DNA of 64,000 bases from Planomonospora sp. ID67723 (GCF_015711605.1 NZ_JABTEZ010000002.1:1178001-1242000), one strand, 5' to 3'. Positions 17,112 to 25,231 are shown, counted from the first letter of the stretch. Numbers and translations are program-made. Notes: generated by a model not told the origin, from the sequence alone.

Positions 17112-17771
17112 TCATCGGGCCGCCACCGTGCAGAGCGCCCGGACGATGAGCGCGGCCGAGGCGGCACCGGGGTCCTGGTGGCCGACGCTGCGTGGGCCGA
17201 GGTAACTGGCCCGGCCCTTGCGCGCCTGCATCGGGATCGTGGCCTGCGCGCCCTTCAGTGCCGCCGCGGCCGCCGCCTCCAGCGCCCCGGCCGGTCCCCG
17301 CCCTTCCGCCACGGCCGCCCCCGGCGACTCCGGCGCTGCTCGTACGGCCTCCGCCAGCGCCTCGGCCGCCGGGGCGAGTGCGTCCACCATGGTCTTGTCG
17401 CCCTCGGCCGCCGACCCCAGCCTCCTGACCGCGTCCACCCCGGCCGCCAGCGCTCCGGCGAGATCGCCGGCCGACACCTCCGGCGCCTCGCCCAGCGCCT
17501 TGCCCGCCTCGCGGAAAGCCGTGCCGTACAGCGGCCCGGAGGCGCCGCCGACCTTGCGGATGAGCGTGTTCCCCACCAGGGCCAGTACCGCCCCGGGGGT
17601 ACCGGGGCGTCTGTCGCCCAGCGCTTTCACCGCCTCGGTGAAGCCCCGGTCGAGGTTGCTTCCGTGGTCGGCGTCGCCGATCGCGGCGTCGAGCCGGGTC
17701 AGCTCGTCCTTCCGGTCCCTGACGGACCGGGCCGCCTCCTCGATCCACGCGACGAAGAAGTCCGCGTCCAC
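17112..17771 (-). CDS. dhaL: Dihydroxyacetone kinase ADP-binding subunit DhaL
   Basis: 219-residue helical-barrel subunit that holds Mg-ADP as a fixed cofactor and transfers phosphate to dihydroxyacetone bound on DhaK. Characteristic motifs are IGDADHGSNLDRGF (Mg-binding Asp residues), the GGASGPLYGTAF loop and the C-terminal RKGRASYLGPRSVGHQDPGA segment. The GTG start at 17771 is one base beyond the dhaK stop, so translation is tightly coupled. Length and motifs are normal. Together with DhaM this indicates a PEP-dependent rather than ATP-dependent kinase. Confidence 0.92.
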   Translation of the reverse strand: MDADFFVAWIEEAARSVRDRKDELTRLDAAIGDADHGSNLDRGFTEAVKALGDRRPGTPGAVLALVGNTLIRKVGGASGPLYGTAFREAGKALGEAPEVSAGDLAGALAAGVDAVRRLGSAAEGDKTMVDALAPAAEALAEAVRAAPESPGAAVAEGRGPAGALEAAAAAALKGAQATIPMQARKGRASYLGPRSVGHQDPGAASAALIVRALCTVAAR

Positions 17772-17772
17772 C

Positions 17773-18765
17773 TCAGCGCCCCCAGCGCAGGGCCGGGGTC
17801 TCCACGGGGGCGTCCCACAGGCGGGTGAGCTCGTCGGTCAGATGGCAGACCGTGACCGAGAACCCCTGCATGTCGAGGCTGGTGACATAGTTGCCGACGA
17901 GACTGCGCACGACCCGCGCGCCCCTGTCCGCCAGGTGGCCGGCGACCTCGGCGAAGGCCACGTAGAGTTCGATCAGCGGCGTGCCGCCCATGCCGTTCAG
18001 CATGACCAGGACGTCGCCGGAGACCGGCTGGTCCTCGTCGATCGCCTCCACCGCGGCGCCCGCCAGTTCGCGGGCCCCGCGCATGGCCGAGCGGGAGCGG
18101 CCGGGCTCGCCGTGGATGCCGATGCCGAGTTCGACCTCGGCCTCGCTCAGCTCGAAGGTGGGCTTGCCGGCGGCCGGAGCGGTGCAGGCGCTCAGCGCGA
18201 CCCCGAAGGACCGGCTGCGGGCGTTGACCTCCCGCGCGACCCGCGCCACCTCGGCCAGCGGCGCGCCGGTCTCGGCGAGGGCTCCGGCGATCTTCTCCAC
18301 GAAGACCGTGGCCCCGGTGCCCCGGCGGCCGGCGGTGTGGAGGGAGTCGAGCACCGCCACGTCGTCGTCCACGAGCACGCTCGCCACCTCCAGGCCCTCT
18401 TCGGCGCAGAGCTCGGCGGCCATCCGGAAGTTGAGGACGTCACCGGTGTAGTTCTTCACCACGTGCAGCACTCCGGCCCCGCCGTGGGCGGCCGTGCTGG
18501 CCTCGATCACCTGGTCGGGGACGGGGGAGGTGAAGACCTCGCCCGGGCAGGCCGCATCGAGCATGCCGTACCCCACGAAGCCGCCGTGCAGCGGCTCGTG
18601 CCCGGAGCCCCCGCCGGAGACCAGGGCCACCTTGCCGGGGCGCGGCCCGGAGGCGCGCAGTACGATCCGGTTCTCCGGGTCCACCCTGAGCCCGGGATGC
18701 GCGGCGGCGATCCCGCGCAGCGCGTCGGTGACGACCGACCCGGCGCCGTTGATGAGCTTCTTCAC
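17773..18765 (-). CDS. dhaK: Dihydroxyacetone kinase substrate-binding subunit DhaK
   Basis: 330 residues. It binds dihydroxyacetone covalently through a His (the family's hemiaminal His is in the segment LGIGIHGEPG) and carries the phosphate-site signature SGGGSGHEPLHGGFVG. The start is GTG 18765, where VKKLINGAGSVVTDALRG matches family N-termini; a longer open frame to 19329 is out of phase with the STAS gene and not protein-like. The GTG overlaps the TGA of the upstream STAS gene (GTGA), which couples this metabolic enzyme to a partner-switch protein. Confidence 0.92.
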   Translation of the reverse strand: MKKLINGAGSVVTDALRGIAAAHPGLRVDPENRIVLRASGPRPGKVALVSGGGSGHEPLHGGFVGYGMLDAACPGEVFTSPVPDQVIEASTAAHGGAGVLHVVKNYTGDVLNFRMAAELCAEEGLEVASVLVDDDVAVLDSLHTAGRRGTGATVFVEKIAGALAETGAPLAEVARVAREVNARSRSFGVALSACTAPAAGKPTFELSEAEVELGIGIHGEPGRSRSAMRGARELAGAAVEAIDEDQPVSGDVLVMLNGMGGTPLIELYVAFAEVAGHLADRGARVVRSLVGNYVTSLDMQGFSVTVCHLTDELTRLWDAPVETPALRWGR

Positions 18766-19190
18766 AGCTCCAACCTGTGCCCATCGGAGACCGGAGGCAA
18801 GCCCGATCGGGCGAAACTCCCGGCTCGCGGCCCGGGTTCCCCGGCGCGGGCGAGACGGCCGAGTACGGTGCCGGTCCCCGGTGACATGGTGAAGCACTCG
18901 TCCAGGCCGGTCAGCAGGAGAAGCGAGCGGACGGCGGGGGAGACCGCGGAAAGCAGCAGCGGGGTGCCCCGGGTCGCCGCGCGGTTGCCGAGGGCGATGA
19001 GTGTGCCCAGCCCGCAGGCGTCGACGAAGGTGATCCCGCCGAGGTCGACGACCAGGGCGCCGGGCCGGGTGCGGAGGGCGCGGTCCGCGCAGGCGCACAG
19101 TTCGGGCCGGGTGGCGATGTCGAGCTCTCCGGCGACCGTGATCAGTACGCGGCCGTTCCCGTGCCGGGTCGTCACGCGAAATGTGTCCAT
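18762..19190 (-). CDS. STAS-domain anti-sigma-factor antagonist-like protein, without canonical phospho-Ser
   Basis: 142 residues from ATG 19190 (MDTFRVTTRHGNGRVLITVA), an SpoIIAA/RsbV-type STAS domain (about 1-110) plus a short Gly/Arg-rich tail. Such proteins release sigma factors by binding RsbW-type kinases when unphosphorylated. Here the acceptor region that normally reads DSxGL reads VDACGLGTL: Ala and Cys replace the Ser/Thr, so a kinase would find no usual target and the protein may be permanently active or have another role. The neighbour upstream is an RsbW-like ATPase. The stop overlaps the dhaK start by 4 bases. Confidence 0.85.
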   Translation of the reverse strand: MDTFRVTTRHGNGRVLITVAGELDIATRPELCACADRALRTRPGALVVDLGGITFVDACGLGTLIALGNRAATRGTPLLLSAVSPAVRSLLLLTGLDECFTMSPGTGTVLGRLARAGEPGPRAGSFARSGLPPVSDGHRLEL

Positions 19191-19504
19191 CACCCTGTCC
19201 TCGGATGTCACGGCTGGCGACGCGTGCGAAGAGAAGCCGCCGGGAACGCGTCCGGGTGGCGGCCTGACTCCGTGCACGCCGTTTGACTGCCGCAGGGTCT
19301 GGACGGCGGGGAAATAGTGGTGTCCGCAATACACCAAATAGAGCGAATTATCGCAATGCGTAATCAGCTAGCTCCGAAACGGAGTATAGGGAGGTGAGGG
19401 GCAATTAGCCACCGGTTCGGCGGAATGCCTCGGGGAGAACTCCGCCGGAGGCCGTCACGTGGAGGGCGGGGGCGTCCTGCGGTCCGGGTGTCTCGCCGGG
19501 GCCC
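19191..19504. promoter_or_regulatory. Intergenic region between RsbW-like gene and STAS gene
   Basis: This 314-base gap has an AT-richer patch (19315-19375), suitable for a promoter driving STAS-dhaKLM, and a small hairpin CTCCG-aaa-CGGAG (19372-19384) that may end the upstream RsbW-like transcript. No gene is seen. Confidence 0.4.
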
Positions 19505-19993
19505 TCACATGGCAGGAGGTTGCCCGGTCAGCCGGAACGTGATCCGGATCGTCGTTCCCTCCGGCCCGGTCGTGAAGCGGCAGGACTCGCTGAGGTTGCG
19601 GATCAGCCAGAGGCCCCGCCGGCCGGGTTCGCCGTCCGGCGGCAGGTCGTCCCCGGTGAGGGCCGTAACCGGTATGCCGGGCCCGTGGTCGGCGACCTCG
19701 CAGTTCAGGAGCCCGTCGCAGGTCCACAGGCGGACCCGGCCGCGACCGCCGCCGTATCTGATCGCGTTGGTCATGCCCTCGTACACGGCCAGCACGAAAT
19801 CGGAGCGTCGCATGCCCTCCAGTCCCCGGTGCGAGGCGTACTCCGCGACGGCCCGGCGTACGGCACCGGCGTGGCTCCGGCTGAACTCCCAGGTCGCGGA
19901 CGGATGAGTGGCCGTGCCGTCACGCTCGTCCCGGAACCCGGAGGGCGTCGCCGCCGGATGCCCGCCCCTGCGGGGTATCCGGTCCGATGTCAT
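19505..19993 (-). CDS. RsbW-like anti-sigma factor / ATP-binding protein (HATPase_c_2)
   Basis: 162 residues from ATG 19993. A GHKL-type ATPase domain (about 35-155) shows the N-box YEGMTNAIRYGG, G1 VADHGPGIP and G2 GRRGLWLIRNL, so it can bind ATP-Mg and act as a serine kinase on STAS antagonists, or sequester a sigma factor. There is no membrane segment. The start overlaps the stop of a 70-codon ORF (ATGA), indicating translational coupling. In Streptomyces-like genomes many such RsbW paralogues lack a known sigma partner; here the nearest STAS gene is 314 bases downstream. Confidence 0.85.
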   Translation of the reverse strand: MTSDRIPRRGGHPAATPSGFRDERDGTATHPSATWEFSRSHAGAVRRAVAEYASHRGLEGMRRSDFVLAVYEGMTNAIRYGGGRGRVRLWTCDGLLNCEVADHGPGIPVTALTGDDLPPDGEPGRRGLWLIRNLSESCRFTTGPEGTTIRITFRLTGQPPAM

Positions 19994-20202
19994 GTCGTGA
20001 GGTCGCCGGCCACGAGCCGCCCGGCGGAGGGTGCGGCCTTCTGCTCGGGTGCGCGGTCCGGCTGCTGGATCAGCGGCTCGCCGGCCATGGAAGCGCCACT
20101 CCTCGCCGGCATCGTCCGAAGGCCGGCGCCGGTCGTGGAGGTGCCGCCGAGGTGCCGCTGGGAGGTGCCGGTATTCCGGCTCGTGCCGGAGATTCCGTCC
20201 AT
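19990..20202 (-). CDS. Small hypothetical protein coupled to the RsbW-like gene
   Basis: A 70-codon ORF (MDGISGTSRNTGTSQRHLGG at the N-terminus), rich in Ser, Thr, Gly and Pro, with no hydrophobic segment. GAGG lies about 10 bases before the ATG, and the TGA overlaps the ATG of the RsbW-like gene. No homologue comes to mind; it looks disordered. It could be a real small protein, or an upstream ORF whose translation controls the ATPase gene. Confidence 0.45.
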   Translation of the reverse strand: MDGISGTSRNTGTSQRHLGGTSTTGAGLRTMPARSGASMAGEPLIQQPDRAPEQKAAPSAGRLVAGDLTT

Positions 20203-20404
20203 GACCGTATCGCCTCAATGCCGCGAGGTCTGGACGGCTCGTAGATCGCAGTGTTTGTGATGCTCTGGTTCGATGCGAATCATCGCTTATGTCTAAAATA
20301 CCATCAAAAAGTGTTCTATGTGCTTGACGCTGATGTCCGTCGTCGCCGGTGGCGCAAAATTAATCATGATTTCTGTCGTAAGCCGCTACATGTCGTTTCG
20401 ATAG

Positions 20405-20453
20405 GGTAGGCAGATAAGGTAGGCAGAGGGCATCTCTGCCCCCCTACCTGAGG
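20405..20453 (+). promoter_or_regulatory. Direct repeat and hairpin in the leader of the GAF-ANTAR gene
   Basis: GGTAGGCAGA occurs twice 13 bases apart (20405-20414, 20418-20427). The second copy also pairs with CTCTGCC and CTACC further on, making a hairpin with a GGCAT loop that ends just before the GAGGAG ribosome site. The loop is five bases and does not fit the hexaloop recognised by ANTAR proteins. Confidence 0.4.
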
Positions 20454-20460
20454 AGACGGA

Positions 20461-21198
20461 ATGAGCTCCTCCGGCCGGCGCTTGACGCGCACTCTCGTGG
20501 AGTTGGCCGACACGCTGTCGGACGACTTCGACATCGTCGGCTACCTGGACGCCCTCGCCCGCCACGGCGCCGGCCTTCCCGGCGTCGCCGCCTGCACGGT
20601 CCTGCTGGCCGGCCCCGACGGCCTGTTGAGCACGGTGGCCGCCTCCGGCGAGGAGGCCCGGCTTCTCGGGCTGGCCCAGGTCCGTCACGGGGAGGGGCCC
20701 TGCCTGGACTCCTATCGCGGCCGCAGGCCGGTGAGCTGCCCCGATCCGGCGAGCGCGGCACGCCGCTGGCCCCGCTTCGCCCCCGTCGCGGCGGCGGCCG
20801 GGTTCGCCGCGGTGCACACGCTGCCGATGCGCCTGCGCGTGGAGGCGGTCGGCGCGATGAGCCTGTTCCGCGTCGCCCCGGGCATGCCGGACGCGCAGAC
20901 GGCCAAGTCCGGCCAGGCTCTGGCCGACATGGCGGCCATCGGCATCCTGCACCAGCGCGCCGTCCGGCACCAGGAGTCGGTCACCGGACAGCTCCAGCTC
21001 GCCCTCAACAGCCGCATCCTGATCGAACAGGCCAAGGGCCTGCTGGCCGGACGGCTGAATCTGGCCCCGGAGCAGGCCTTCGTCATACTGCGCGGCTACG
21101 CCCGCGCGCACAACCTCAAGCTGACCACGGCGAGTCAGGCGCTCATCGGGGGAAAGCTCTCCATCCCGCTGCCCGGCGGGGCCCCGATCGGGCCCTGA
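20461..21198 (+). CDS. GAF-ANTAR domain protein (putative RNA-binding antiterminator)
   Basis: 245 residues: a GAF sensor domain (about 25-160) followed by an ANTAR RNA-binding three-helix domain (about 170-230), seen as QLQLALNSRILIEQAKGLLA, the segment LNLAPEQAFVILRGYARAHN and LKLTTASQALI. ANTAR proteins bind paired stem-loops in nascent RNA and prevent termination; the GAF domain supplies the signal. GAGGAG sits just before the ATG. It is divergent from the small-ORF/RsbW-like pair, an arrangement seen again at 57.4 kb where a second GAF-ANTAR gene lies beside partner-switch genes. Confidence 0.88.
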   Translation: MSSSGRRLTRTLVELADTLSDDFDIVGYLDALARHGAGLPGVAACTVLLAGPDGLLSTVAASGEEARLLGLAQVRHGEGPCLDSYRGRRPVSCPDPASAARRWPRFAPVAAAAGFAAVHTLPMRLRVEAVGAMSLFRVAPGMPDAQTAKSGQALADMAAIGILHQRAVRHQESVTGQLQLALNSRILIEQAKGLLAGRLNLAPEQAFVILRGYARAHNLKLTTASQALIGGKLSIPLPGGAPIGP

Positions 21199-21387
21199 CC
21201 GCCCGGCTGACGGCCGCAGGCATGCGGGGAGAGGGGGTCCGCAACCGTGGTCACTCCCCGCGGGGCGGCGTCCTCCGCGGACAGGGGGAAGAGGCCGGTC
21301 CCGAGCCGGAGCGGGCGGGGTGCGCCCACCCGGGCACCGGCCCGCCGCCGGTCAGGGCGGGCCGGTGCGCTGGGGTACGGTTCAGCC

Positions 21388-22131
21388 ATGGCTGAGATCG
21401 TGTACCCCCCGGTCATCGGGGCGGCGTTAACCATGTTCCGCGCGCTGGACATGAAGATCCGCGTCGAGGGCTCCGAGAACATCCCCAGGACCGGCGGAGC
21501 GGTGCTGGTCAGCAACCACATCAGCTACCTCGACTTCATCTTCGCCGGGCTCGCCGCCCGTCCCGCCGGGCGGCTGGTGCGCTTCATGGCCAAGAAGGAG
21601 GTCTTCGACCACCGGATCTCCGGCCCGCTGATGCGCGGCATGCACCACATCCCGGTCGACCGGTCGGCGGGGGCCTCGGCGTTCGGCGCGGCGCTGAAGT
21701 CGCTCAAGGGCGGAGAGGTCGTGGGCGTCTTCGCCGAGGCCACGATCAGCCGCTCCTTCACCGTCAAGGACATCAAGAACGGCGCCGTCCGGATGGCCGT
21801 CGCCGCGGGCGTGCCGATGATCCCGATCTCGCTCTGGGGCACCCAGCGCCTGTGGACCAAGGGCCGTCCGCGGAAGCTGCTCCAGCGCCACGTGCCGATC
21901 ACCATCCTGGTCGGCGAGGCGATGAACCCCAAGCGCGGCGACGACTACGACGCCGTCACCGCCGACCTGCGCGGGCGGATGGCGCAGCTGCTGGACCGGG
22001 CGCAGCGGACCTATCCGGAGATCCCGCAGGGCGTCTGGTGGCAGCCCCGTCACCTGGGCGGCACCGCCCCCACCCCGGAGGAGGCCGCTGAGCTGGACGC
22101 CGCCGAGGCCGAGGCCCGGCGCAAGCCGTAG
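21388..22131 (+). CDS. 1-acyl-glycerol-3-phosphate acyltransferase family protein (PlsC-like)
   Basis: 247 residues from ATG 21388; the frame is open upstream to 21247 but that part is Arg/Pro-rich. The acyltransferase block NHISYLD (the HX4D catalytic pair) is at about residues 48-54, FAEATISRSF replaces the usual EGTRS phosphate-binding motif, and VPMIPISLWG is the conserved strand following. It should acylate lysophospholipid or a related acceptor at the inner membrane face. The N-terminus is moderately hydrophobic. Substrate preference cannot be told. Confidence 0.85.
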   Translation: MAEIVYPPVIGAALTMFRALDMKIRVEGSENIPRTGGAVLVSNHISYLDFIFAGLAARPAGRLVRFMAKKEVFDHRISGPLMRGMHHIPVDRSAGASAFGAALKSLKGGEVVGVFAEATISRSFTVKDIKNGAVRMAVAAGVPMIPISLWGTQRLWTKGRPRKLLQRHVPITILVGEAMNPKRGDDYDAVTADLRGRMAQLLDRAQRTYPEIPQGVWWQPRHLGGTAPTPEEAAELDAAEAEARRKP

Positions 22132-22179
22132 GCGGGCGTCGCGCGGCCGCAAGCCGTCGGCAGGTGAACTGCAAGCGAC

Positions 22180-22749
22180 ATGGTGCACCATATGTCCATG
22201 AGTGACTCATTTACGGACATTGTGGACGCCATCCAGCCCGGAGTGAAGCCGCAGCCCGGCAACCTGCCGGGGCCCTTCGTCCGGGTGTTCCTGGTGCTGT
22301 GCTGGCTCTCGGTCGGCCTGCTCCCGGTCGTGTTCGCGGTGGGCGACATCGAGCTGGCGGCGGGCCGTACCGGCACGCCCGGCACCCTCACGGTCGTCTC
22401 GTGCGAGGCGCTGGGCAAGGGCCGCTACGACTGCAAGGGCAGCTTCGCCCCCGACGGGGGCGGCGCGGCGATCCCGGTGGCGGCCTCCCCGGACTCCGAG
22501 GCGGGTGACGTCACCCGGGCCCAGCTCACCCCCGAGGGGGACCGCGCGGTGAAGGCCGGGACGACCGGCGTGGTCGCCGCGCTCACCCTGCCCTTCCTCG
22601 GCGTCGGCCTGCTGGGCTTCCTGCCCTACGTGATCATGTACTTCCTCGGTGCACGGCGCGGCCGCCGGGCCGCGGTTGCCGCCGGAGTCGCGATCACTGT
22701 GATCGGCGCGGCGGGGACGCTCGTCGGCATGGTCGCCGCGTACTCCTGA
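22180..22749 (+). CDS. Small membrane protein of unknown function
   Basis: 189 residues with three likely membrane helices: FVRVFLVLCWLSVGLLPVVF (about 33-52), VVAALTLPFLGVGLLGFLPYVIMYFLG and AAVAAGVAITVIGAAGTLVGMV near the C-terminus. Between the first and second is a soluble loop with two cysteines (VVSCEALGKGRYDCKG) likely outside the cell and able to form a disulfide. The start region holds a perfect palindrome ATGGTGCACCAT (22180-22191) spanning the first ATG; in-frame ATGs at 22192 and 22198 are alternative starts. I do not recognise the family. Confidence 0.65.
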   Translation: MVHHMSMSDSFTDIVDAIQPGVKPQPGNLPGPFVRVFLVLCWLSVGLLPVVFAVGDIELAAGRTGTPGTLTVVSCEALGKGRYDCKGSFAPDGGGAAIPVAASPDSEAGDVTRAQLTPEGDRAVKAGTTGVVAALTLPFLGVGLLGFLPYVIMYFLGARRGRRAAVAAGVAITVIGAAGTLVGMVAAYS

Positions 22750-22756
22750 CGACCCG

Positions 22757-22779
22757 CCCCGCACGGCGCCCGTGCGGGG
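22757..22779. terminator. Bidirectional hairpin between convergent genes
   Basis: A perfect 10-bp stem CCCCGCACGG / CCGTGCGGGG with loop CGC lies between the membrane-protein stop and the glnH-like stop. It can end both transcripts. Confidence 0.7.
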
Positions 22780-22811
22780 CCGCCCCGGAGGCGGGGCTCA
22801 CAGCCGGGCCG

Positions 22812-23708
22812 TCAGGCGCAGCCCTCGAACTGGGGGACGGTGAAGGTGAGCGCCAGGCTCGAGGCGCCGAACCACTTCTTCAGCAGCTTCTCGGCGGTGC
22901 CGTCCTGGTACATGGCGGTGAGCGCCCGGTTGACGGCCTCGCAACCGTCGAGGTCGCCCTTGCGCAGGCCGATCCCGAGCCGCTCGTCGGTGAACGGTGC
23001 GTTGATGATCCTGAGCGCGGACCCGGCGCGGGCGGAGAACCCGGCCAGGATCAGGTCGTCGGTGGAGACGGCGTCGACCGCGCCGTCGCGCAGTTTGGCC
23101 ACGCACTCGCCGTAGGTCGCGGCGGGGACGAGCTCGACGGCGATCTGCCGCTCCTCCTTGACCCGGCGCCAGGAGTTCGATCCGGCGGCCTGGCAGAGGC
23201 GCCGGCCCTTCAGGTCCCGCACGTTGTCGATCTCCATCCGGTCCTCCGCCCGGACGAGGGTGTCCTGGTGCGCGACATAGTACGGTCCGGCGAAGGTCAC
23301 GTGGGACCTGCTCACCGGAGTGATCGAGTAGGTCGCGACGACCATGCCCACCTTCCCGGACTGGATGAAGTCCTGGCGGTTGGAGGACAGCACGGTGACG
23401 AACTCGACCTTGGGCGCCCCGATCCGCCGGGCCACCTCGGTGGCGATGTCCACGTCGAAACCCTCGTAGCGGCCCTCGCCGACCTTCAGCCCCAGACCGG
23501 GCTGGTCGGGCTTGACGCCGATCACCAGCGTCTCCTGGTCCAGGATCGAGGTGAAGGGGCGCTGGCTCCCGCACGCCCCGGTCACCAGGAGCGCCAACGC
23601 CGCGAGCACCGCCCCGGCGCGCCTGGCGCCGGGGACTCCGGCCCCGGTGCGGAGCACGGCGGGTCTCGTGGTGGGCGCGGTCCCCGCCCGCGGGCCCAGA
23701 GGTCGCAT
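22812..23708 (-). CDS. glnH: GlnH-like amino-acid-binding lipoprotein (last gene of the PknG cluster)
   Basis: 298 residues from ATG 23708, chosen for its GGGAGGG ribosome site. A signal with lipobox VTGAC places the lipid-modified Cys at residue 46. The rest is a polar amino-acid-binding (SBP family 3) domain: LVIGVKPDQPGLGLKVGEGR, the ligand-site segment YEGFDVDIATEVARRIG and the strand GKVGMVVATYSITPVSRS. In mycobacteria, GlnH is the aspartate/glutamate sensor that signals through GlnX to PknG; no ABC permease or ATPase is encoded here, which supports a sensory rather than transport role. It starts 11 bases after the GlnX-like gene. Confidence 0.85.
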   Translation of the reverse strand: MRPLGPRAGTAPTTRPAVLRTGAGVPGARRAGAVLAALALLVTGACGSQRPFTSILDQETLVIGVKPDQPGLGLKVGEGRYEGFDVDIATEVARRIGAPKVEFVTVLSSNRQDFIQSGKVGMVVATYSITPVSRSHVTFAGPYYVAHQDTLVRAEDRMEIDNVRDLKGRRLCQAAGSNSWRRVKEERQIAVELVPAATYGECVAKLRDGAVDAVSTDDLILAGFSARAGSALRIINAPFTDERLGIGLRKGDLDGCEAVNRALTAMYQDGTAEKLLKKWFGASSLALTFTVPQFEGCA

Positions 23709-23719
23709 GATCCCTCCCG

Positions 23720-25231
23720 TCATCGGTATTCCGAGAGCCGGGGCCAGACCCCGGCGACGATCAGCACGGCGGTGGAGATCATGGCCACCGGCAGCAGGAA
23801 CCACAGCTCCTCCACCTGTTCCTCGCCACTGCGCACCGCCCGGTCGAACGCGGTCTTGTGCAGCCCGGCGAGCTTCACCAGAGCGGCGTCGTAGGCCCCG
23901 AACCTCGTCTCCAGCCGTCCCACCAGTTCCTCGACGGCCTCGCGCGGGCCCGCCTTGCGCATCAGGTAGTCGCCCTGCTGGAACTCCTGGTATCGCCGGA
24001 GCACCTCGATGATCGCCGCCTCGCTGCCGGGGAGGCGGGCGAGATCCGCCTCCTGGCCGACGAGACCGAGGAAGGCGTTCTTGGCCGGGTAGGCGTCCAC
24101 CCCCGCGTCCACCGCCTTGTAGTACGCGGCGAGGTTGCCGCTCGGCGTGTAGAGCACCGACTGGGACTTGTCGAGGTAGGTCTGCTCGTAGGTGTCGGCA
24201 CGCTCGGGGTCGAGCAGGTAGCGGCTCTGGTCGCCGTGCATGCTGTTGCCGACGGCGCGGGCGCGGGCGAGGGCGAGGACGGAGTCGAACCCGTCCCGCT
24301 TGGCGGTATGCAGGACGTCCGCCTCGTTCCCGAGGACCGTGAAACCGGTCAGCGTGTACGTCCCGGCGATCGCCGTCGCCACCAGCAGGGCCGGGTTGAA
24401 CACCCGGCGGAACCGGCGGGCGAGGAACACCTGGAGCCAGGCCAGGCCGCCGACGGCGAGGATCCCCGTCCCGGCCACGAGCACCTGCCCCGTCCGCAGG
24501 GCCGAGCTCTGCTCCTCGTGGGCGCGGCGCACGACGGTCCCGCTCTCCAGGGTGAGGTTGTAGGCCATGGGCAGCAGTTCCAGCCGCATCAGGTCGGTCG
24601 CCTGCCGGTAGAGCTCCAGGACCGGCCGGGGCGGCGGACCCGCGGCGTGCCCGGCCTGCTCGTCCAGGAGCATGGCGCGGGCGGCCAGCCGCTCGTAGCG
24701 GCCCAGGCCGTCCAGCACGGCCTGGACGGTCCGCCGCTCGGCCGGGTCGCCGCCGGCCAGCGCCGAGGCCTGCAGCACCGCCCGCCCGGCGTCGCTCCTG
24801 CGCCGCTCGTACACCTCCAGCGCGCGCTTGCGCCCCTTGCCGAGCCCGTGCTCGTCGCCGATCAGCAGGACGTCGGCGACCTGGGTGTCCATGTCGCTGA
24901 GCGCGAAGTAGAGGTCGGCCGTGGCCACCACCTGCGGACCGGCGTCGTGGCCGATGACGTCCAGGCCGTTCCTGACGGTCCGGAAGGACGACGACAGGGC
25001 GCCGAAGAGCAGGACGAGGGCGAGGGCGGCGGCGCCCGTGATGACCAGGACCCGGCCGGGCACGCTTCGCAGGCGGGACGGCCCGGCCCCGCGGGGGGCG
25101 GCGGAGGGGGGGACGGCCGGGGGAGCGCCGTGATCCGCCCCGGGAACCGGTGGGGTCGCGGACGGGACCGGGGCCGCCCCCGGCGCGGAGACGGAGCCCG
25201 GGGCCGCGGCGGTCTGGTGGACAGGTGTCAT
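23720..25231 (-). CDS. glnX: GlnX-like four-helix membrane sensor protein
   Basis: 503 residues from ATG 25231, overlapping the FHA gene stop (ATGA). A Pro/Ala-rich cytoplasmic N-terminus is followed by four membrane helices: VLVITGAAALALVLLFGALS (about 61-80), a segment near 258-278, NPALLVATAIAGTYTLTGF (about 288) and WFLLPVAMISTAVLIVAGVW near the C-terminus. Two large helical outside domains lie between helices 1-2 and 3-4, like the sensor parts of chemoreceptors. This matches the GlnX pattern of mycobacteria, where GlnX links the binding protein GlnH to PknG. The assignment rests on topology and context. Confidence 0.75.
   Translation of the reverse strand: MTPVHQTAAAPGSVSAPGAAPVPSATPPVPGADHGAPPAVPPSAAPRGAGPSRLRSVPGRVLVITGAAALALVLLFGALSSSFRTVRNGLDVIGHDAGPQVVATADLYFALSDMDTQVADVLLIGDEHGLGKGRKRALEVYERRRSDAGRAVLQASALAGGDPAERRTVQAVLDGLGRYERLAARAMLLDEQAGHAAGPPPRPVLELYRQATDLMRLELLPMAYNLTLESGTVVRRAHEEQSSALRTGQVLVAGTGILAVGGLAWLQVFLARRFRRVFNPALLVATAIAGTYTLTGFTVLGNEADVLHTAKRDGFDSVLALARARAVGNSMHGDQSRYLLDPERADTYEQTYLDKSQSVLYTPSGNLAAYYKAVDAGVDAYPAKNAFLGLVGQEADLARLPGSEAAIIEVLRRYQEFQQGDYLMRKAGPREAVEELVGRLETRFGAYDAALVKLAGLHKTAFDRAVRSGEEQVEELWFLLPVAMISTAVLIVAGVWPRLSEYR

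Noticed and set aside
20386-21111. 241-codon minus-strand frame opposite the GAF-ANTAR gene
   Set aside because: It is the antisense shadow of a clear GAF-ANTAR gene and has no family-like sequence.
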